A DNA stretch of 64,000 nucleotides from Paenibacillus oenotherae (GCF_019443105.1 NZ_JAHZIJ010000007.1:62001-126000); one strand, 5' to 3'. Counted from the stretch's first letter, positions 42,545 through 51,749 are shown. Numbers and translations: made by a program. The notes: generated by a model not told the origin, from the sequence alone.

Positions 42545-43378
42545 TCAGCCTTTATAGGTGTTGCTCCATCGCAGGCATCTTCTCTCTGCCAGCCGCACCG
42601 CCGAATCCGACAGCTTGCCAACCAAGGCGAACAGAATAATGCCGACGAAGACGATGTCCGTCTGTGCGTATACGCGCGCATCTTGAATCATGTAGCCGAC
42701 CCCGGCGCTTGCACCCATCATTTCCGCCACAGCAAGCAGCAGCCAGGAAGCTCCGACCGATAACCGGATGCCAAGCAGAATATTCGGCAGCGCAGCGGGA
42801 ATAATCAGTCTGGTCAATAGCATGAGCTTGGAATATTGCAGAATGCGGGTAACCTCGTATAGCTTGCGATCAGCGCTGCGGACTCCTAGATGGGTATGAA
42901 AATAAAGCGGGAAGAAGGAGCCGAGCGCGATAAGCAGCACCTTCGAGAATTCGCCCACTCCGAACCACAGAATGAACAGCGGGATCACCGCGAGCAGCGG
43001 AACTGTCCGCAGCATCTGTATCGACGGATCGAGCGTTCGTTCCGCCCATTTGCCAAGGCCAGTGAATACACCCAACAGCAGTCCTGTTGCTGCTCCAAGC
43101 AAGAAGCCTCCCCCCGCCCGAATCGCGCTCATCATGAGGTGCTCCGCCATATCGCCATTCGAGCATAATTGCCAGAATGCCGCCGCGATCCGGGAAGGAG
43201 CCGGCAGCGCCGAGTCGGATACCAGCCCGAGAGCCGATGCCGCCTCCCACAAAGCAAGCACGATAACAGGCACCATCCAGCCATACAGCCAATTCGGCAG
43301 TCGCATTCGGCGCTCCCGACCGATGACCGTCTGCTTCTCTCCAGCCTTCGAGCCTAATGTCACATCGTTCGTACTCAT
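42545..43378 (-). CDS. Sulfonate/nitrate/taurine-type ABC permease (SsuC-like), second subunit
   Basis: A 277-residue permease with six membrane helices and the cytoplasmic loop RILQYSKLMLLTRLIIPAALP plus GASWLLLAVAEMMGASAGVGY, typical of SsuC/TauC. ATG 43378 follows GGGGAGGGG; the stop codon of the previous permease is immediately upstream. It is similar to but distinct from the preceding permease, suggesting a heterodimeric channel, whereas SsuC usually works as a homodimer. Confidence 0.93.
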   Translation of the reverse strand: MSTNDVTLGSKAGEKQTVIGRERRMRLPNWLYGWMVPVIVLALWEAASALGLVSDSALPAPSRIAAAFWQLCSNGDMAEHLMMSAIRAGGGFLLGAATGLLLGVFTGLGKWAERTLDPSIQMLRTVPLLAVIPLFILWFGVGEFSKVLLIALGSFFPLYFHTHLGVRSADRKLYEVTRILQYSKLMLLTRLIIPAALPNILLGIRLSVGASWLLLAVAEMMGASAGVGYMIQDARVYAQTDIVFVGIILFALVGKLSDSAVRLAERRCLRWSNTYKG

Positions 43379-43384
43379 GTCCAA

Positions 43385-44179
43385 TTACCCCTCCCCGCCC
43401 AAGGAATCCCGCCAGCGCAGAAGCCTCTTCTCCGCCAGCCTCACCAGCGAATCGGTCACCTTGCCGACAATCGCGAAGACGATAATGCCGACGAAGATGA
43501 CGGACGTCAGCGAGAACGATCGCGCGTCATTGATAATGTAGCCGATTCCTGAGCTTGAGCCCATCATCTCCGCCACGACCAAGCCGAGCCAGCTTACCGC
43601 AATCGAGAGGCGAATCCCGAGAAACAGGGACGGAAGAGAGGCAGGAAGAATCAGCTTCGTAATCGTCTGCCATCTCGTAAATTCCAACGCCCGCGCCACA
43701 TCGAACAAATTGCGGTCCACCGAACGAACGCCCAGGAAGGCATTCACATACAGGGGGAAGAAGGCACCCTTGGCAATCAGCACAATCTTCGAGGTCTCCC
43801 CGAAGCCGAACCATAGAATGAACAGCGGCGCGACAGCCAGGTGAGGCAGCGTCCGCAGCAGCTGCAGCGACGGATCAAGCAATCGCTCCGCCTTTAGCGA
43901 GAAGCCTACCCATAATCCAGCGGCTAAGCCCAGTCCACCGCCGAGCAGGAAGCCGAGTGCCGCCCGTCCTGCCGAGATGCGCAGATTCGTCAGCAGCTCG
44001 CCTGAGGAGAGCATTCTCCCGAATTCATTCACGATGTCCCTTGGGGGCGGGATCAGCACCGCATTCACCCACCCGTTCGAGGAAGCAATCTGCCAGATGG
44101 TTAATATCGCCGCCGGTACCAGCATCCCGATCAGGAGATGTATAGCCCGGAACGCAAGCTTGTTCCTCGTTATCTGCAT
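43385..44179 (-). CDS. Sulfonate/nitrate/taurine-type ABC permease (SsuC-like), first subunit
   Basis: A 264-residue permease with six membrane helices, ALEFTRWQTITKLILPASLP and SWLGLVVAEMMGSSSGIGY motifs. It lies 15 nt downstream of the substrate-binding protein gene. The two adjacent permeases align along their full length, so they arose by duplication. Confidence 0.93.
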   Translation of the reverse strand: MQITRNKLAFRAIHLLIGMLVPAAILTIWQIASSNGWVNAVLIPPPRDIVNEFGRMLSSGELLTNLRISAGRAALGFLLGGGLGLAAGLWVGFSLKAERLLDPSLQLLRTLPHLAVAPLFILWFGFGETSKIVLIAKGAFFPLYVNAFLGVRSVDRNLFDVARALEFTRWQTITKLILPASLPSLFLGIRLSIAVSWLGLVVAEMMGSSSGIGYIINDARSFSLTSVIFVGIIVFAIVGKVTDSLVRLAEKRLLRWRDSLGGEG

Positions 44180-44194
44180 GACCGCACCTCTTCT

Positions 44195-45232
44195 TTATTT
44201 AAGCGCTTCTTCAATGTACTGGTTGTCGAACACATCGGCCACGTTGATCTCCTTGCGGATCGTGCCTAGTTGGAATTGGAAATCTGCCGTGCTTTGCTGC
44301 TCGGCGATCGTCTCGTCACTTATCGGGATATTGATCATTGACGCACGGGATTGCATGCCCTTCACCAGCTCGATCGGAATGCTTCGCTCGTCGGCATAGC
44401 GCTGGAACGCTTCCTCTTGATTATCCGCCTCCCACTGGCGGGCCTTCTCGAAAGTCTTCAAGTATAGCGTCACAAGATCCGGATACTTCTTCGCAAAATC
44501 AGAACGAACCAATTGGAACGAAGGAGACAGCACGCCTTCGCTCTCGCCGTCGGCAAGCACGCGGCCCTTGCCGCTCAGCGTATTCAGGGAGATGTATGGA
44601 TCCCAGACGGCCCAGGCATCCACCTTGCCGCCCTCGAAGGAAGGCTGCGTTTCGTCAGGCTGCAATTGGATCTCTTGAATATCCGATTGCTTTAAACCGG
44701 CCTTATCGAGCACACGATAGAGAAAGTTGTACGCGTTGCTGCCCTTCGTAACGGCAACCTTCTTGCCCTTGAGATCTGCAATGCTCTTGATCGGGCTGTC
44801 CGTCGGCACGATGATGGCGACGTTGTTCTTGCCGTCCAGCAGCTGCGAAATAATTTTGAAGTCAATGCCCGCCGCTTGCGCCGAGATCGGCGGCATATTG
44901 CCCATGCCTGCGAAGTCCAGATGATTGGAGGCCATCGCTTCAATCATTGGTGGGCCGCTCTGAAACTCCACCCATTCCACCTTGGCGCCCAGCTCTCCGA
45001 ACGCATCCTCGAACCACTTCTGTTCTTGCGCCTTGCCGAACAAGCCGCCCTTGCCCTGCACGCCAATCTTCACCGTAACATCGTTATGGGAAGCCGATGT
45101 ATTCGAGGCATTCCCTTCCCCGGCAGGCTTGGCATTGCCTCCCTGGCCAGCATTGTTATTCGAATTGCCGCATCCCGCTGCAATTATCACCAAGACAAGT
45201 ATTGCTGCGATCAAACCGTATTTTTTGCTCAT
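44195..45232 (-). CDS. Aliphatic-sulfonate-type ABC substrate-binding lipoprotein (SsuA-like)
   Basis: A 345-residue lipoprotein: signal peptide YGLIAAILVLVIIAAGC with lipobox Cys, an Asn/Gly-rich linker, then the SsuA/THI5-like fold with FQSGPPMIEAMASNHLDFAG, LKGKKVAVTKGSNAYNFLYR and DAWAVWDPYI. It would deliver an organosulfur compound to the two permeases. The substrate cannot be told by eye. Confidence 0.92.
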   Translation of the reverse strand: MSKKYGLIAAILVLVIIAAGCGNSNNNAGQGGNAKPAGEGNASNTSASHNDVTVKIGVQGKGGLFGKAQEQKWFEDAFGELGAKVEWVEFQSGPPMIEAMASNHLDFAGMGNMPPISAQAAGIDFKIISQLLDGKNNVAIIVPTDSPIKSIADLKGKKVAVTKGSNAYNFLYRVLDKAGLKQSDIQEIQLQPDETQPSFEGGKVDAWAVWDPYISLNTLSGKGRVLADGESEGVLSPSFQLVRSDFAKKYPDLVTLYLKTFEKARQWEADNQEEAFQRYADERSIPIELVKGMQSRASMINIPISDETIAEQQSTADFQFQLGTIRKEINVADVFDNQYIEEALK

Positions 45233-45282
45233 CTATTCGCATCCCCTTAATTAATTACGTATATTCGTTACTGCTATTCGGA

Positions 45283-46050
45283 TTAAATGCCAGCACCATG
45301 ATCAATCAGGGGCGGCTGCTCCACTTTCTCGAACTCGCCGAGCACGCGGGAGCGAAGCTCCTGGAAGGAGACCCCGGTTCGCTTGCGCGGGTATGGAAGG
45401 TCAACATGGATGACATTGCGGATGTGGCCCGGGCGCGGGTTCATGATGACGACTTTCTCGCCGAGAAACACCGCTTCGTCCAGGTCATGCGTGACGAACA
45501 GCATCGTCGTCCGGCTGTTCTGCCAGATGTCCAGCAGCGCCTCTTGCATATGGGTACGAGTGAAGGCATCAAGCGCTCCAAAAGGCTCGTCGAGCAGCAA
45601 AATCTCCGGCTTGCGAAGCAGTGCTCTGGCAATTGCGACCCGCTGGGCCATCCCCCCGGACAGCTCCTTCGGATACGCCTTCTCGAAGCCCTTCAGTCGA
45701 ACCAGCTCAATCAGCTCATCCACTTGACGGCGAACTTGCGCGTTGCCCAGCTGCAGATTGGCGGCGATATTCTTCTCGACGGTCATCCAAGGGAACAAGC
45801 GAGGCTCTTGAAAAATAAATCCTTTATCAACGCTCGGCCCCGTAATCGCCCTGCCGTTCAGCTCCACCTTGCCCTCATATGCCGTATCCAGCCCGGCCAC
45901 GATCTTGAGCAACGTACTCTTACCGCAGCCGCTGGGCCCGATAAAAGTGATGAATTGTCCCCGCTCAACCTGCAGCCGGATATTGCTTAGCGCGACAACG
46001 GGCCCGGCAGGAGCAGCGAACGTTTTGTTCAGACGCTCGATAGTCAGCAT
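45283..46050 (-). CDS. Sulfonate/nitrate/taurine-type ABC ATPase (SsuB-like)
   Basis: A 255-residue ATPase: Walker [10 protein letters not shown] at 38-46, [15 protein letters not shown]-loop, signature [15 protein letters not shown] and Walker [17 protein letters not shown], all characteristic of the SsuB/TauB group. ATG 46050 follows TTGGAGGCGG. It is the first gene of the operon, preceded by a strong promoter and a TetR-like operator. Confidence 0.94.
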   Translation of the reverse strand: MLTIERLNKTFAAPAGPVVALSNIRLQVERGQFITFIGPSGCGKSTLLKIVAGLDTAYEGKVELNGRAITGPSVDKGFIFQEPRLFPWMTVEKNIAANLQLGNAQVRRQVDELIELVRLKGFEKAYPKELSGGMAQRVAIARALLRKPEILLLDEPFGALDAFTRTHMQEALLDIWQNSRTTMLFVTHDLDEAVFLGEKVVIMNPRPGHIRNVIHVDLPYPRKRTGVSFQELRSRVLGEFEKVEQPPLIDHGAGI

Positions 46051-46182
46051 GAGATGCCGCCTCCAAATTAATTTCAATTTTTCATACCCGTTTACTCGGA
46101 TTTATAGCTATAAAAAAAAGCCCTTCCGCTCTCCTATCTTTACCCTGAATCTCTGGCTGTCCAGTCGATCTCTCGTTCACAT

Positions 46183-46241
46183 ACCGAATAATCACTCGGT
46201 TTGTTGGGTAAATTGTAGCAGTGGCCCTTATCCGTTGTCAA
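46183..46241 (-). promoter_or_regulatory. Promoter and TetR-type operator of the ssu-like operon
   Basis: Minus strand: TTGACA (46236-46241), 18-bp spacer, TACAAT (46212-46217). Twelve bp downstream lies the palindrome ACCGAATAATCACTCGGT (46183-46200; ACCGA/TCGGT arms), placed to block transcription. The adjacent TetR protein is the obvious candidate regulator. No S-box or T-box leader was recognised. Confidence 0.7.
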
Positions 46242-46318
46242 CCCTTACTTCGGCATTTTCTCAAATGAACGGACATTCCTTCGTGCAAGCAAGCTTGCAT
46301 GCCTATATCAGTAAGCGA

Positions 46319-46924
46319 TTACAAGCCCGGTCTCGCGGCAAATAAAGAGACGATCGAACGTGCCTGTGCACGGATCGGCACTTCGGCGCCTGGCAGCTTC
46401 TGAAGCGTCAGTCCCTGGATTAAACTTACAAAATAATAAGCAAGCTCCACTGGAGTACCGCTGACGACAAGCCCTTCCTGTTGTCCTTGCTCCATCACGG
46501 TCGCGACCGGCCCAAGGTTATTCGTGAAGCGCTCCGTAACTGCCCGCCGAATCTCATCGGAGGATGCGTCGGAGAGCCGCGCTGTATGGATAAGAATGGT
46601 GTACGCCCAATTATTCTCCATCGCAAGCCACGACTCGCACAGCAGCAAGAGCTTGTCCAGTGCATTGCCTTGCTGCTTGGCGAGCCCGGAGACATGCTCT
46701 CCGTAGCTGGTCTGGCCTCTTCTCAGAATCTCGCTTATGATCTCGTCCTTGGACTTGAAATAGTGATACATGTTGCCGATGCTCATGCCCGCGGCCGCTG
46801 CGATGTGGTTAATGCTCACCGACCCGATTCCTTTAACCGCGATGATCTCGAGAGCGGAGTCAAGAATGCGATTGATTCTTTGCTCTCGTTGCTGAAGGTC
46901 CTTCTCTACATTTCTAGGCGACAT
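46319..46924 (-). CDS. TetR family transcriptional regulator
   Basis: A 201-residue regulator: N-terminal HTH with ILDSALEIIAVKGIGSVSIN and AAAAGMSIGNMYHYFKSKDE, and a helical ligand domain. ATG 46924 follows AAAGGGG. It is immediately upstream of and parallel to the ssu-like operon, whose promoter carries an 18-bp palindrome, so it likely senses the transported compound or a breakdown product. Confidence 0.92.
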   Translation of the reverse strand: MSPRNVEKDLQQREQRINRILDSALEIIAVKGIGSVSINHIAAAAGMSIGNMYHYFKSKDEIISEILRRGQTSYGEHVSGLAKQQGNALDKLLLLCESWLAMENNWAYTILIHTARLSDASSDEIRRAVTERFTNNLGPVATVMEQGQQEGLVVSGTPVELAYYFVSLIQGLTLQKLPGAEVPIRAQARSIVSLFAARPGL

Positions 46925-46981
46925 GAATGACACAACCCCTTTCTTGACCTCCATTATAGCAGAGCAGCCTTGAATAGGGGG

Positions 46982-48076
46982 TTATTTCCACCAAGAAGAA
47001 TTTGAAGATGTTAACTCTCCGTTTAATGTGATTGTCTCGCCAATTTGTGGAGCAATGAGGTTCACATTTGTTTTTTCAACCTCTGCTAATGCGCGTTCTA
47101 TAGGCTCTGTCCAACCATGATAAGCAAGAGTAAAGGCTCCCCAATGAATGAGCATCATATTCTCCCCATTTACATCCACATGAGTCTGTACAGCTTCTTC
47201 GGGTGTCATATGGACCCAGGACCAGCGCCGGTCATATTGGCCTCCTTCAATTAAGGCGATATCAAATGGGCCGTATTTTTCCCCTATTTCTTTAAAATGC
47301 GCACCATAACCACCATCTCCGCTGGTATAGAAACGAGTTTGTGTCCCAAGTATGACCCAGCCGCCCCATAAGGTCGTATCTCGATTAAAAAGCCCTCTTC
47401 CAGAGAAGTGTTTGGATGGAGTCAAGGCAACGGTCAAACCTTGGAACTCCATTTCATCCCACCAATTGAATTCTGTGATTCTTTCCTTTGCAACTCCCCA
47501 ACGGATCAAGTGTGCACTTACGCCGCAAGGAACGAAATAATGGCCAACCTTGTCCTTCAACCTTCGTATAGATGGATAATCCAGGTGGTCGTAATGATCA
47601 TGGGTAATAAAAACAGCATCAATACGCGGCATTTCATCAATAATATGCAGCATGTCTTCACTGTAGCGTTTACTTCCTACGATAGAAACAGGGGAGGCAA
47701 CTGGCCCAAGCATCGGATCAACAAGTAGCTTTTTATTATCGAGGCTGAGCAAAAAAGCAGAATGCCCAAACCAGGTTAAACTATCTTCCTCACCTTTGAT
47801 TTTGTTCCAATCGATTTTGGGGACAGGCAATTTACCTGCAGGATTGCGGTCTTTGGCACCGGAAATAAACTCCTTGCTCATAGAGAAGTAATCAGATACA
47901 CTCATGTCCATCTTGGTGGGCACCCCATTAACAAACTTCCCATTAACATAATTGTTGAATTTAGTGTATCGTTCTTTCTGCTCGTTATTTGCGTTTCCGC
48001 CGAATACGGGATGCAACTTTATAAACAATGCTGCGATAACACATAGAGCAAATAACAATAGAAATAAATAGATCAT
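46982..48076 (-). CDS. Membrane-anchored metallo-beta-lactamase-fold hydrolase (NAPE-PLD/UlaG-like)
   Basis: A 364-residue protein with one N-terminal membrane helix (MIYLFLLLFALCVIAALF). The MBL fold contains the metal motif THDHYDHLD, plus SLTWFGHSAFLL, KLLVDPMLGPVASPV and YTSGDGGYGAHF, as in N-acylphosphatidylethanolamine phospholipase D-like proteins. A lipid phosphodiesterase role is possible but unproven. The divergent-looking operator TGAACGTTCA upstream matches one at the tetR gene 48211-48783, so it is probably controlled by it. Confidence 0.88.
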   Translation of the reverse strand: MIYLFLLLFALCVIAALFIKLHPVFGGNANNEQKERYTKFNNYVNGKFVNGVPTKMDMSVSDYFSMSKEFISGAKDRNPAGKLPVPKIDWNKIKGEEDSLTWFGHSAFLLSLDNKKLLVDPMLGPVASPVSIVGSKRYSEDMLHIIDEMPRIDAVFITHDHYDHLDYPSIRRLKDKVGHYFVPCGVSAHLIRWGVAKERITEFNWWDEMEFQGLTVALTPSKHFSGRGLFNRDTTLWGGWVILGTQTRFYTSGDGGYGAHFKEIGEKYGPFDIALIEGGQYDRRWSWVHMTPEEAVQTHVDVNGENMMLIHWGAFTLAYHGWTEPIERALAEVEKTNVNLIAPQIGETITLNGELTSSNSSWWK

Positions 48077-48141
48077 TTTTTCGTGATTCCTTTCCTTTAG
48101 CAACGTTTAGCATAGAATGATGCCATTATCAATTATATTAG

Positions 48142-48151
48142 TGAACGTTCA
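48142..48151. promoter_or_regulatory. TetR-type operator upstream of the MBL gene
   Basis: The palindrome TGAACGTTCA is followed by TTTA. The closely related TGATCGTTCATTTAA at 48798 upstream of the tetR gene suggests one regulator for both. Confidence 0.6.
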
Positions 48152-48210
48152 TTTATTTAATAGCAAAAAAATATACCGTATCACATTATCCCTTTAAAAA
48201 TTTGTACGGA

Positions 48211-48783
48211 TTATGCTTTAATAGCATCCCAGCTCATTACGATTGCGGCATTTAATTGTTGATCGTTAAATGGAGTGCCATCTTTCAAATGTCCCTTTGC
48301 CAACTCAGCCACCGGCAAGATGGAGTATACAATTAACATCCGAACATCCTCTTGTTTGAATAAGCCTTGCCTTTTACCGGTATCAAACATCTCGAAAATA
48401 GGCTGGAAAAGACTTGCTGTATCATCTAGACACCATTTTTGAGGCAGAGGTGAATTCATGATTTGTTCCAGGAACAAAAAATACTCCTTGTAGGTTTGGA
48501 TAAACTCGACGAAGTTGTGAATGATCGATTCAAATCGTTCTTTAACCGTTCTGGACTCATCCATTCCTTGAAACATTTTCTCGCTCATTTTACCTTTCAC
48601 TTTCAGGTATGTTTTAAGAAGCAGATCCTCCTTGTTTTCATGATAAATGTAGATCGTCGCGTTCGATACGTTTGCTTTTTTGGCGATTTTAGAAATCGAT
48701 GTTTCGGCAAACCCAATCTCGTTTACGAGCTGTATTGTCGCATCAAAAATAGCTTCCACTTTGGTATCATCTCTATGTCTCAT
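48211..48783 (-). CDS. TetR family transcriptional regulator
   Basis: A 190-residue regulator. HTH: AIFDATIQLVNEIGFAETSI and KANVSNATIYIYHENKEDLL, the typical TetR pattern, followed by a helical ligand domain. It sits upstream of the MBL hydrolase gene in the same direction. TGAWCGTTCA palindromes precede both genes, consistent with autoregulation and control of the hydrolase. Confidence 0.92.
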   Translation of the reverse strand: MRHRDDTKVEAIFDATIQLVNEIGFAETSISKIAKKANVSNATIYIYHENKEDLLLKTYLKVKGKMSEKMFQGMDESRTVKERFESIIHNFVEFIQTYKEYFLFLEQIMNSPLPQKWCLDDTASLFQPIFEMFDTGKRQGLFKQEDVRMLIVYSILPVAELAKGHLKDGTPFNDQQLNAAIVMSWDAIKA

Positions 48784-48797
48784 GAGTCAATAATAAA

Positions 48798-48807
48798 TGA
48801 TCGTTCA
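48798..48807. promoter_or_regulatory. TetR-type operator upstream of tetR
   Basis: TGATCGTTCA, one mismatch from the palindrome at 48142, followed by the same TTTAA. It lies 15 nt before the tetR start. Confidence 0.55.
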
Positions 48808-48985
48808 TTTAATTTCAAGCAGTACTATTTCTTTACCTTTTAGCAACCTAAGCAGCCAGTCTGAAACTTTATTTTCACCGGACATTATCCGTTAGGCCCA
48901 TATTAGCAGTATTGAAGCTAATCGGGCCTGAACTAATTTGATTAACCGAACGAGGCATTTAGCCGTCATCTTCCATTGTATATCG

Positions 48986-49432
48986 TTACACAGTCAACCC
49001 TGCCAGCACCGCTTCCAATCGGTCGATATTCTGCTCATTGGCTTTGGCGCAGAATGCTTTGATGCTCTCAAACTCCTCTGTACTCTTAAACCGCTGGCGG
49101 AATGTAAGTCTCGTGCGGCCTTCCAAAGCTTCAAAGGTAGCCGTGACCCGAAATTCGTGAGGGGGCAGATGGTCCAGCACGATCCGTTCACTCGGCACGA
49201 TCTCGTTGAAAATAATGCCATTAGGATAGTCTGCACCATCTGGCCCGTGCATGATGAATCGCCATGAGCCCCCCGGTCTCAAGTCGAACTCGTGAAACGT
49301 ATTCGTGAAGCCTTCAGGCCCCCACCACCGAGCGAGCAGCTCCGGATTGGTCCATGCTTGAAACACAAGCTCCTGCGGCGCGTCGAGCTCTCGTGTGTTT
49401 ATAATTTCGTTGTTATCCATTATTGGCGTCAT
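48986..49432 (-). CDS. SRPBCC (AHSA1/activator of Hsp90-like) domain protein
   Basis: A 148-residue protein: NTRELDAPQELVFQAWTNPE, LLARWWGPEGFTNTF, DLRPGGSWRFIMHGPDG and the terminal helix of the helix-grip fold. Its ATG 49432 overlaps the stop codon of the preceding SRPBCC gene (ATGA) and uses GGAGGAGG inside it. It is the third gene of a MerR-SRPBCC-SRPBCC operon. Confidence 0.9.
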   Translation of the reverse strand: MTPIMDNNEIINTRELDAPQELVFQAWTNPELLARWWGPEGFTNTFHEFDLRPGGSWRFIMHGPDGADYPNGIIFNEIVPSERIVLDHLPPHEFRVTATFEALEGRTRLTFRQRFKSTEEFESIKAFCAKANEQNIDRLEAVLAGLTV

Positions 49433-49878
49433 CCGTGCGCCTCCTCCGCCAATGACTTGCCCAGCGCATCCAGCAGCTCATTCGTGCCGTGCTCACGCAC
49501 TTCCGGCGTATCGAGGCCGTCGAAGAACGCTCCTTGCTCGGTGAAAATCAACGTCGTGCCGCCTTCTGCCTCAATCAGCTCAATTGTCGTGATCGAGACC
49601 GAGATACGCGTGCCGCCCGAATCCAGGGTGTACGTATAAACAATACGCTGCTGTGGTACAATCTCCTGATAGACGGCGTCGAATACAAAGACCGGGCCCT
49701 CGGGCGGTCCGCCGCTGCTGTACTCACGTCCCCCGACCTGAAAATCGAAGGTCTCCGCTTTCGAGAACCATTTGGCTTTAGCCTCCGAATTGGACCATGC
49801 ATGATATACCCGCTCTGGCGAGGCGGCATAAGTCCGCTCGACAACGAAGGTCGCGTGCTTAACGAATCGTTCGTTCAT
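49429..49878 (-). CDS. SRPBCC (AHSA1-like) domain protein
   Basis: A 149-residue protein: HATFVVERTYAASPERVYHA, AKAKWFSKAETFDFQVGGRE and EQGAFFDGLDTPEVREHGTN. It overlaps the MerR gene by 4 nt at its start and the next SRPBCC gene by 4 nt at its end, so all three are translationally coupled. Pairs of such proteins with a regulator are common in Bacillales; the ligand is unknown. Confidence 0.9.
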   Translation of the reverse strand: MNERFVKHATFVVERTYAASPERVYHAWSNSEAKAKWFSKAETFDFQVGGREYSSGGPPEGPVFVFDAVYQEIVPQQRIVYTYTLDSGGTRISVSITTIELIEAEGGTTLIFTEQGAFFDGLDTPEVREHGTNELLDALGKSLAEEAHG

Positions 49879-50381
49879 AAATTTTCCTCCTTGGATTTCG
49901 GTATTCCATTCTCTGTGGCAAGCAAGTCGTCCAGCACATCCAGACGGTGCTCCCAGCTCCGCCGCCGCTCGATGACAGGCTTCTCGAACTCCATCTTCAT
50001 CGCTTGCAGCAGATTGGTAAAATCATCAACGGTCAAGGGGGCTTTCCCTATCATCAGCTTGGACACATGATGGAGCTGTTCCAGAAGCTTCTGCTGCTGC
50101 TTGATCTGCTCCTTCACCCGTGTCTTCTGCAAGGAGACAATCTCCAGCGGGCTGATCCCATCACCGGCCAAGGCCAGCTTAATCTCATCAAGCGACAAGC
50201 CCAATTCCTTAAGTGTTAAAATCTGGTGAAGACGCGACAGATCGGATTCATTGTACAGCCTGTGGCCGGAATCCGTCTGTCCGGATGGCGAGAACAAGCC
50301 GATCTGATCGTAGAATCGCATCGTTCTAACAGTGAGCCCCGTCAGCTTGGCGAGGTCCCCAACTTTCCAAAGTTTGTTCAT
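49875..50381 (-). CDS. MerR family transcriptional regulator (TipA-like)
   Basis: A 168-residue regulator: the winged HTH WKVGDLAKLTGLTVRTMRFY and SGHRLYNESDLSRLHQI, a long dimerisation helix (KEQIKQQQKLLEQLHHVSKL), and a short C-terminal effector region without the MerR metal cysteines. ATG 50381 follows AAGGGATTGAG. It is the first gene of the operon behind a 19-bp-spaced promoter that MerR proteins typically untwist. Confidence 0.92.
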   Translation of the reverse strand: MNKLWKVGDLAKLTGLTVRTMRFYDQIGLFSPSGQTDSGHRLYNESDLSRLHQILTLKELGLSLDEIKLALAGDGISPLEIVSLQKTRVKEQIKQQQKLLEQLHHVSKLMIGKAPLTVDDFTNLLQAMKMEFEKPVIERRRSWEHRLDVLDDLLATENGIPKSKEENL

Positions 50382-50423
50382 ACTCAATCCCTTCGTTGTC
50401 GCTAGCTCATTACCGGTAATTCC

Positions 50424-50454
50424 ATTGTAAAACATTACGTTACGTAAGGTTCAA
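50424..50454 (-). promoter_or_regulatory. MerR-type promoter with 19-bp spacer and central palindrome
   Basis: Minus strand: TTGAAC (50449-50454), a 19-bp spacer and TACAAT (50424-50429). The spacer contains the perfect palindrome TTACGTAACGTAA. Over-long spacers with a central dyad are the hallmark of MerR-activated promoters. Confidence 0.82.
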
Positions 50455-50540
50455 GCGAAAAAATATATGCGTTGCTAATCGTACAATACCCGCGTAGTTA
50501 TTATGCGTTTCACATCACACACTCGCGCTTTTTGGTTCAT

Positions 50541-50820
50541 GCTCACGGAGTAAGAAGCCTGCGAATGTGCATGAATTTCGGTTACAAGACGCCTTAATGG
50601 TACAATTCCTGCAAACGTGCATGAATTTGAGAAAAAATCGGCCGATAAGACGAAACGAAGGTGAAATGCCTGCACGCTTGCAGGAATTCCACCTTCATGG
50701 GGCCAGAAACGAGCAAATAAATGCCGTTTCGCAGGTTTCGCCTAGCTCCGCATCTCATATCTCGCATCGCGCCTGTCTCGGCGTTTGAATGACGGCTCGT
50801 CCTCTGGCGCGGAGTACGTC
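50541..50820 (-). repeat. Interspersed 3'-UTR hairpin repeat, copy 4 (opposite orientation)
   Basis: Reverse complement of the family. Its 5' end lies 43 nt after the stop of the AlkD-like gene (minus strand), so orientation relative to the upstream gene is the same as in the other copies. Main hairpin 50658-50695; smaller hairpins with loops ACGTTT and ACATTC (minus-strand reading). The plus-strand frame 50567-50788 is open (73 codons) to the family's TGA. Confidence 0.88.
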
Positions 50821-50862
50821 AACAGTCGTATGATCGCAGACATTCCATCGTGATACCTGCCT

Positions 50863-51561
50863 CTAACACCTCACATGCTTGCGTTTGAAGCCGGTCTGCC
50901 CTTTTTCGACCGCTTTTTGAATATTGGCAGAAGCGTCCAAAAGCTTGTTTTTGGCGGGGATTTCTACCGGGCCTACTTCCTTCGCGATTGCGACCGCCTT
51001 ATCATGGAGCGGCATGTAGGATACAGCCACCGTGTAGATGAAATTGTTCATTGCATACTTGGTACGTTCGGGGGCATCATGAATCGTATTTTTTACAAGC
51101 TCCAGCATATCGGCAATTTTTCCTTCTGAAAATTCACTGTCCGGACGATTGCCGAGCAGCCAGCAGTAACAGCTCCAGCCCGCCGACATTCGCAGCTCTA
51201 CACCGCTTGCAATCCACTTATCGGCAACCTCTTGCGCAATATTTGTTTCTGACAACGTTACTGCCACCACATAATCCGATAGCATATAAAAATAAGCGCC
51301 CTCGATCCACCGTTCAAAATCCGCCTCCGTCATAGCCTTCGGCTCTGCGATCACCCCGGCAAAGTACATGGCGTCGTAGTTCCCTGTCGCATAGAGCTGC
51401 TCTGCCAACGGTTGATTGTGTTTGATTTTCTTGAAGATCGGCTTCATCTGGCCTGTCGCCACGCCAAATAGCGGCTCGTGGGCGCCATTGGATAGATATA
51501 TCTTCTTGGTTCGTTCCTTGCCGAGAGCTTCAAGCTCCTCCATGACTGTGTCCAGATTCAT
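50863..51561 (-). CDS. AlkD-like DNA alkylation repair protein
   Basis: A 232-residue all-helical HEAT-like protein: LEALGKERTKKIYLSNG, LFGVATGQMKPIFKKI, then YFAGVIAEPKAMTEADFERW and the C-terminal YTVAVSYMPLHDKAVAIAKEVG. This matches the AlkD-like family that excises N3- and N7-alkylpurines; some members lack the catalytic Asp and Trp, which I could not confirm here. Monocistronic. Confidence 0.87.
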   Translation of the reverse strand: MNLDTVMEELEALGKERTKKIYLSNGAHEPLFGVATGQMKPIFKKIKHNQPLAEQLYATGNYDAMYFAGVIAEPKAMTEADFERWIEGAYFYMLSDYVVAVTLSETNIAQEVADKWIASGVELRMSAGWSCYCWLLGNRPDSEFSEGKIADMLELVKNTIHDAPERTKYAMNNFIYTVAVSYMPLHDKAVAIAKEVGPVEIPAKNKLLDASANIQKAVEKGQTGFKRKHVRC

Positions 51562-51749
51562 TATTCGCCACTTCCTTTATTATGGTTTGTCATTAGGGAC
51601 AAAGCTGTCTTAACTTGAATATAACATAAAGCGGCCTTGATCCACTGCAATCAGGATCAAAACCGCTTGATTGTATCATACGACCCCAACGTGAAAAACC
51701 GATCTCCCCTGCTGCAGAGAGATCGGTGATAGGAATCACCTCGCGATAG

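Noticed and set aside
46051-46318. S-box (SAM-I) or other sulfur riboswitch upstream of the ssu-like operon
   Set aside because: The leader lacks the conserved SAM-I elements; only a promoter and TetR-like palindrome were found.
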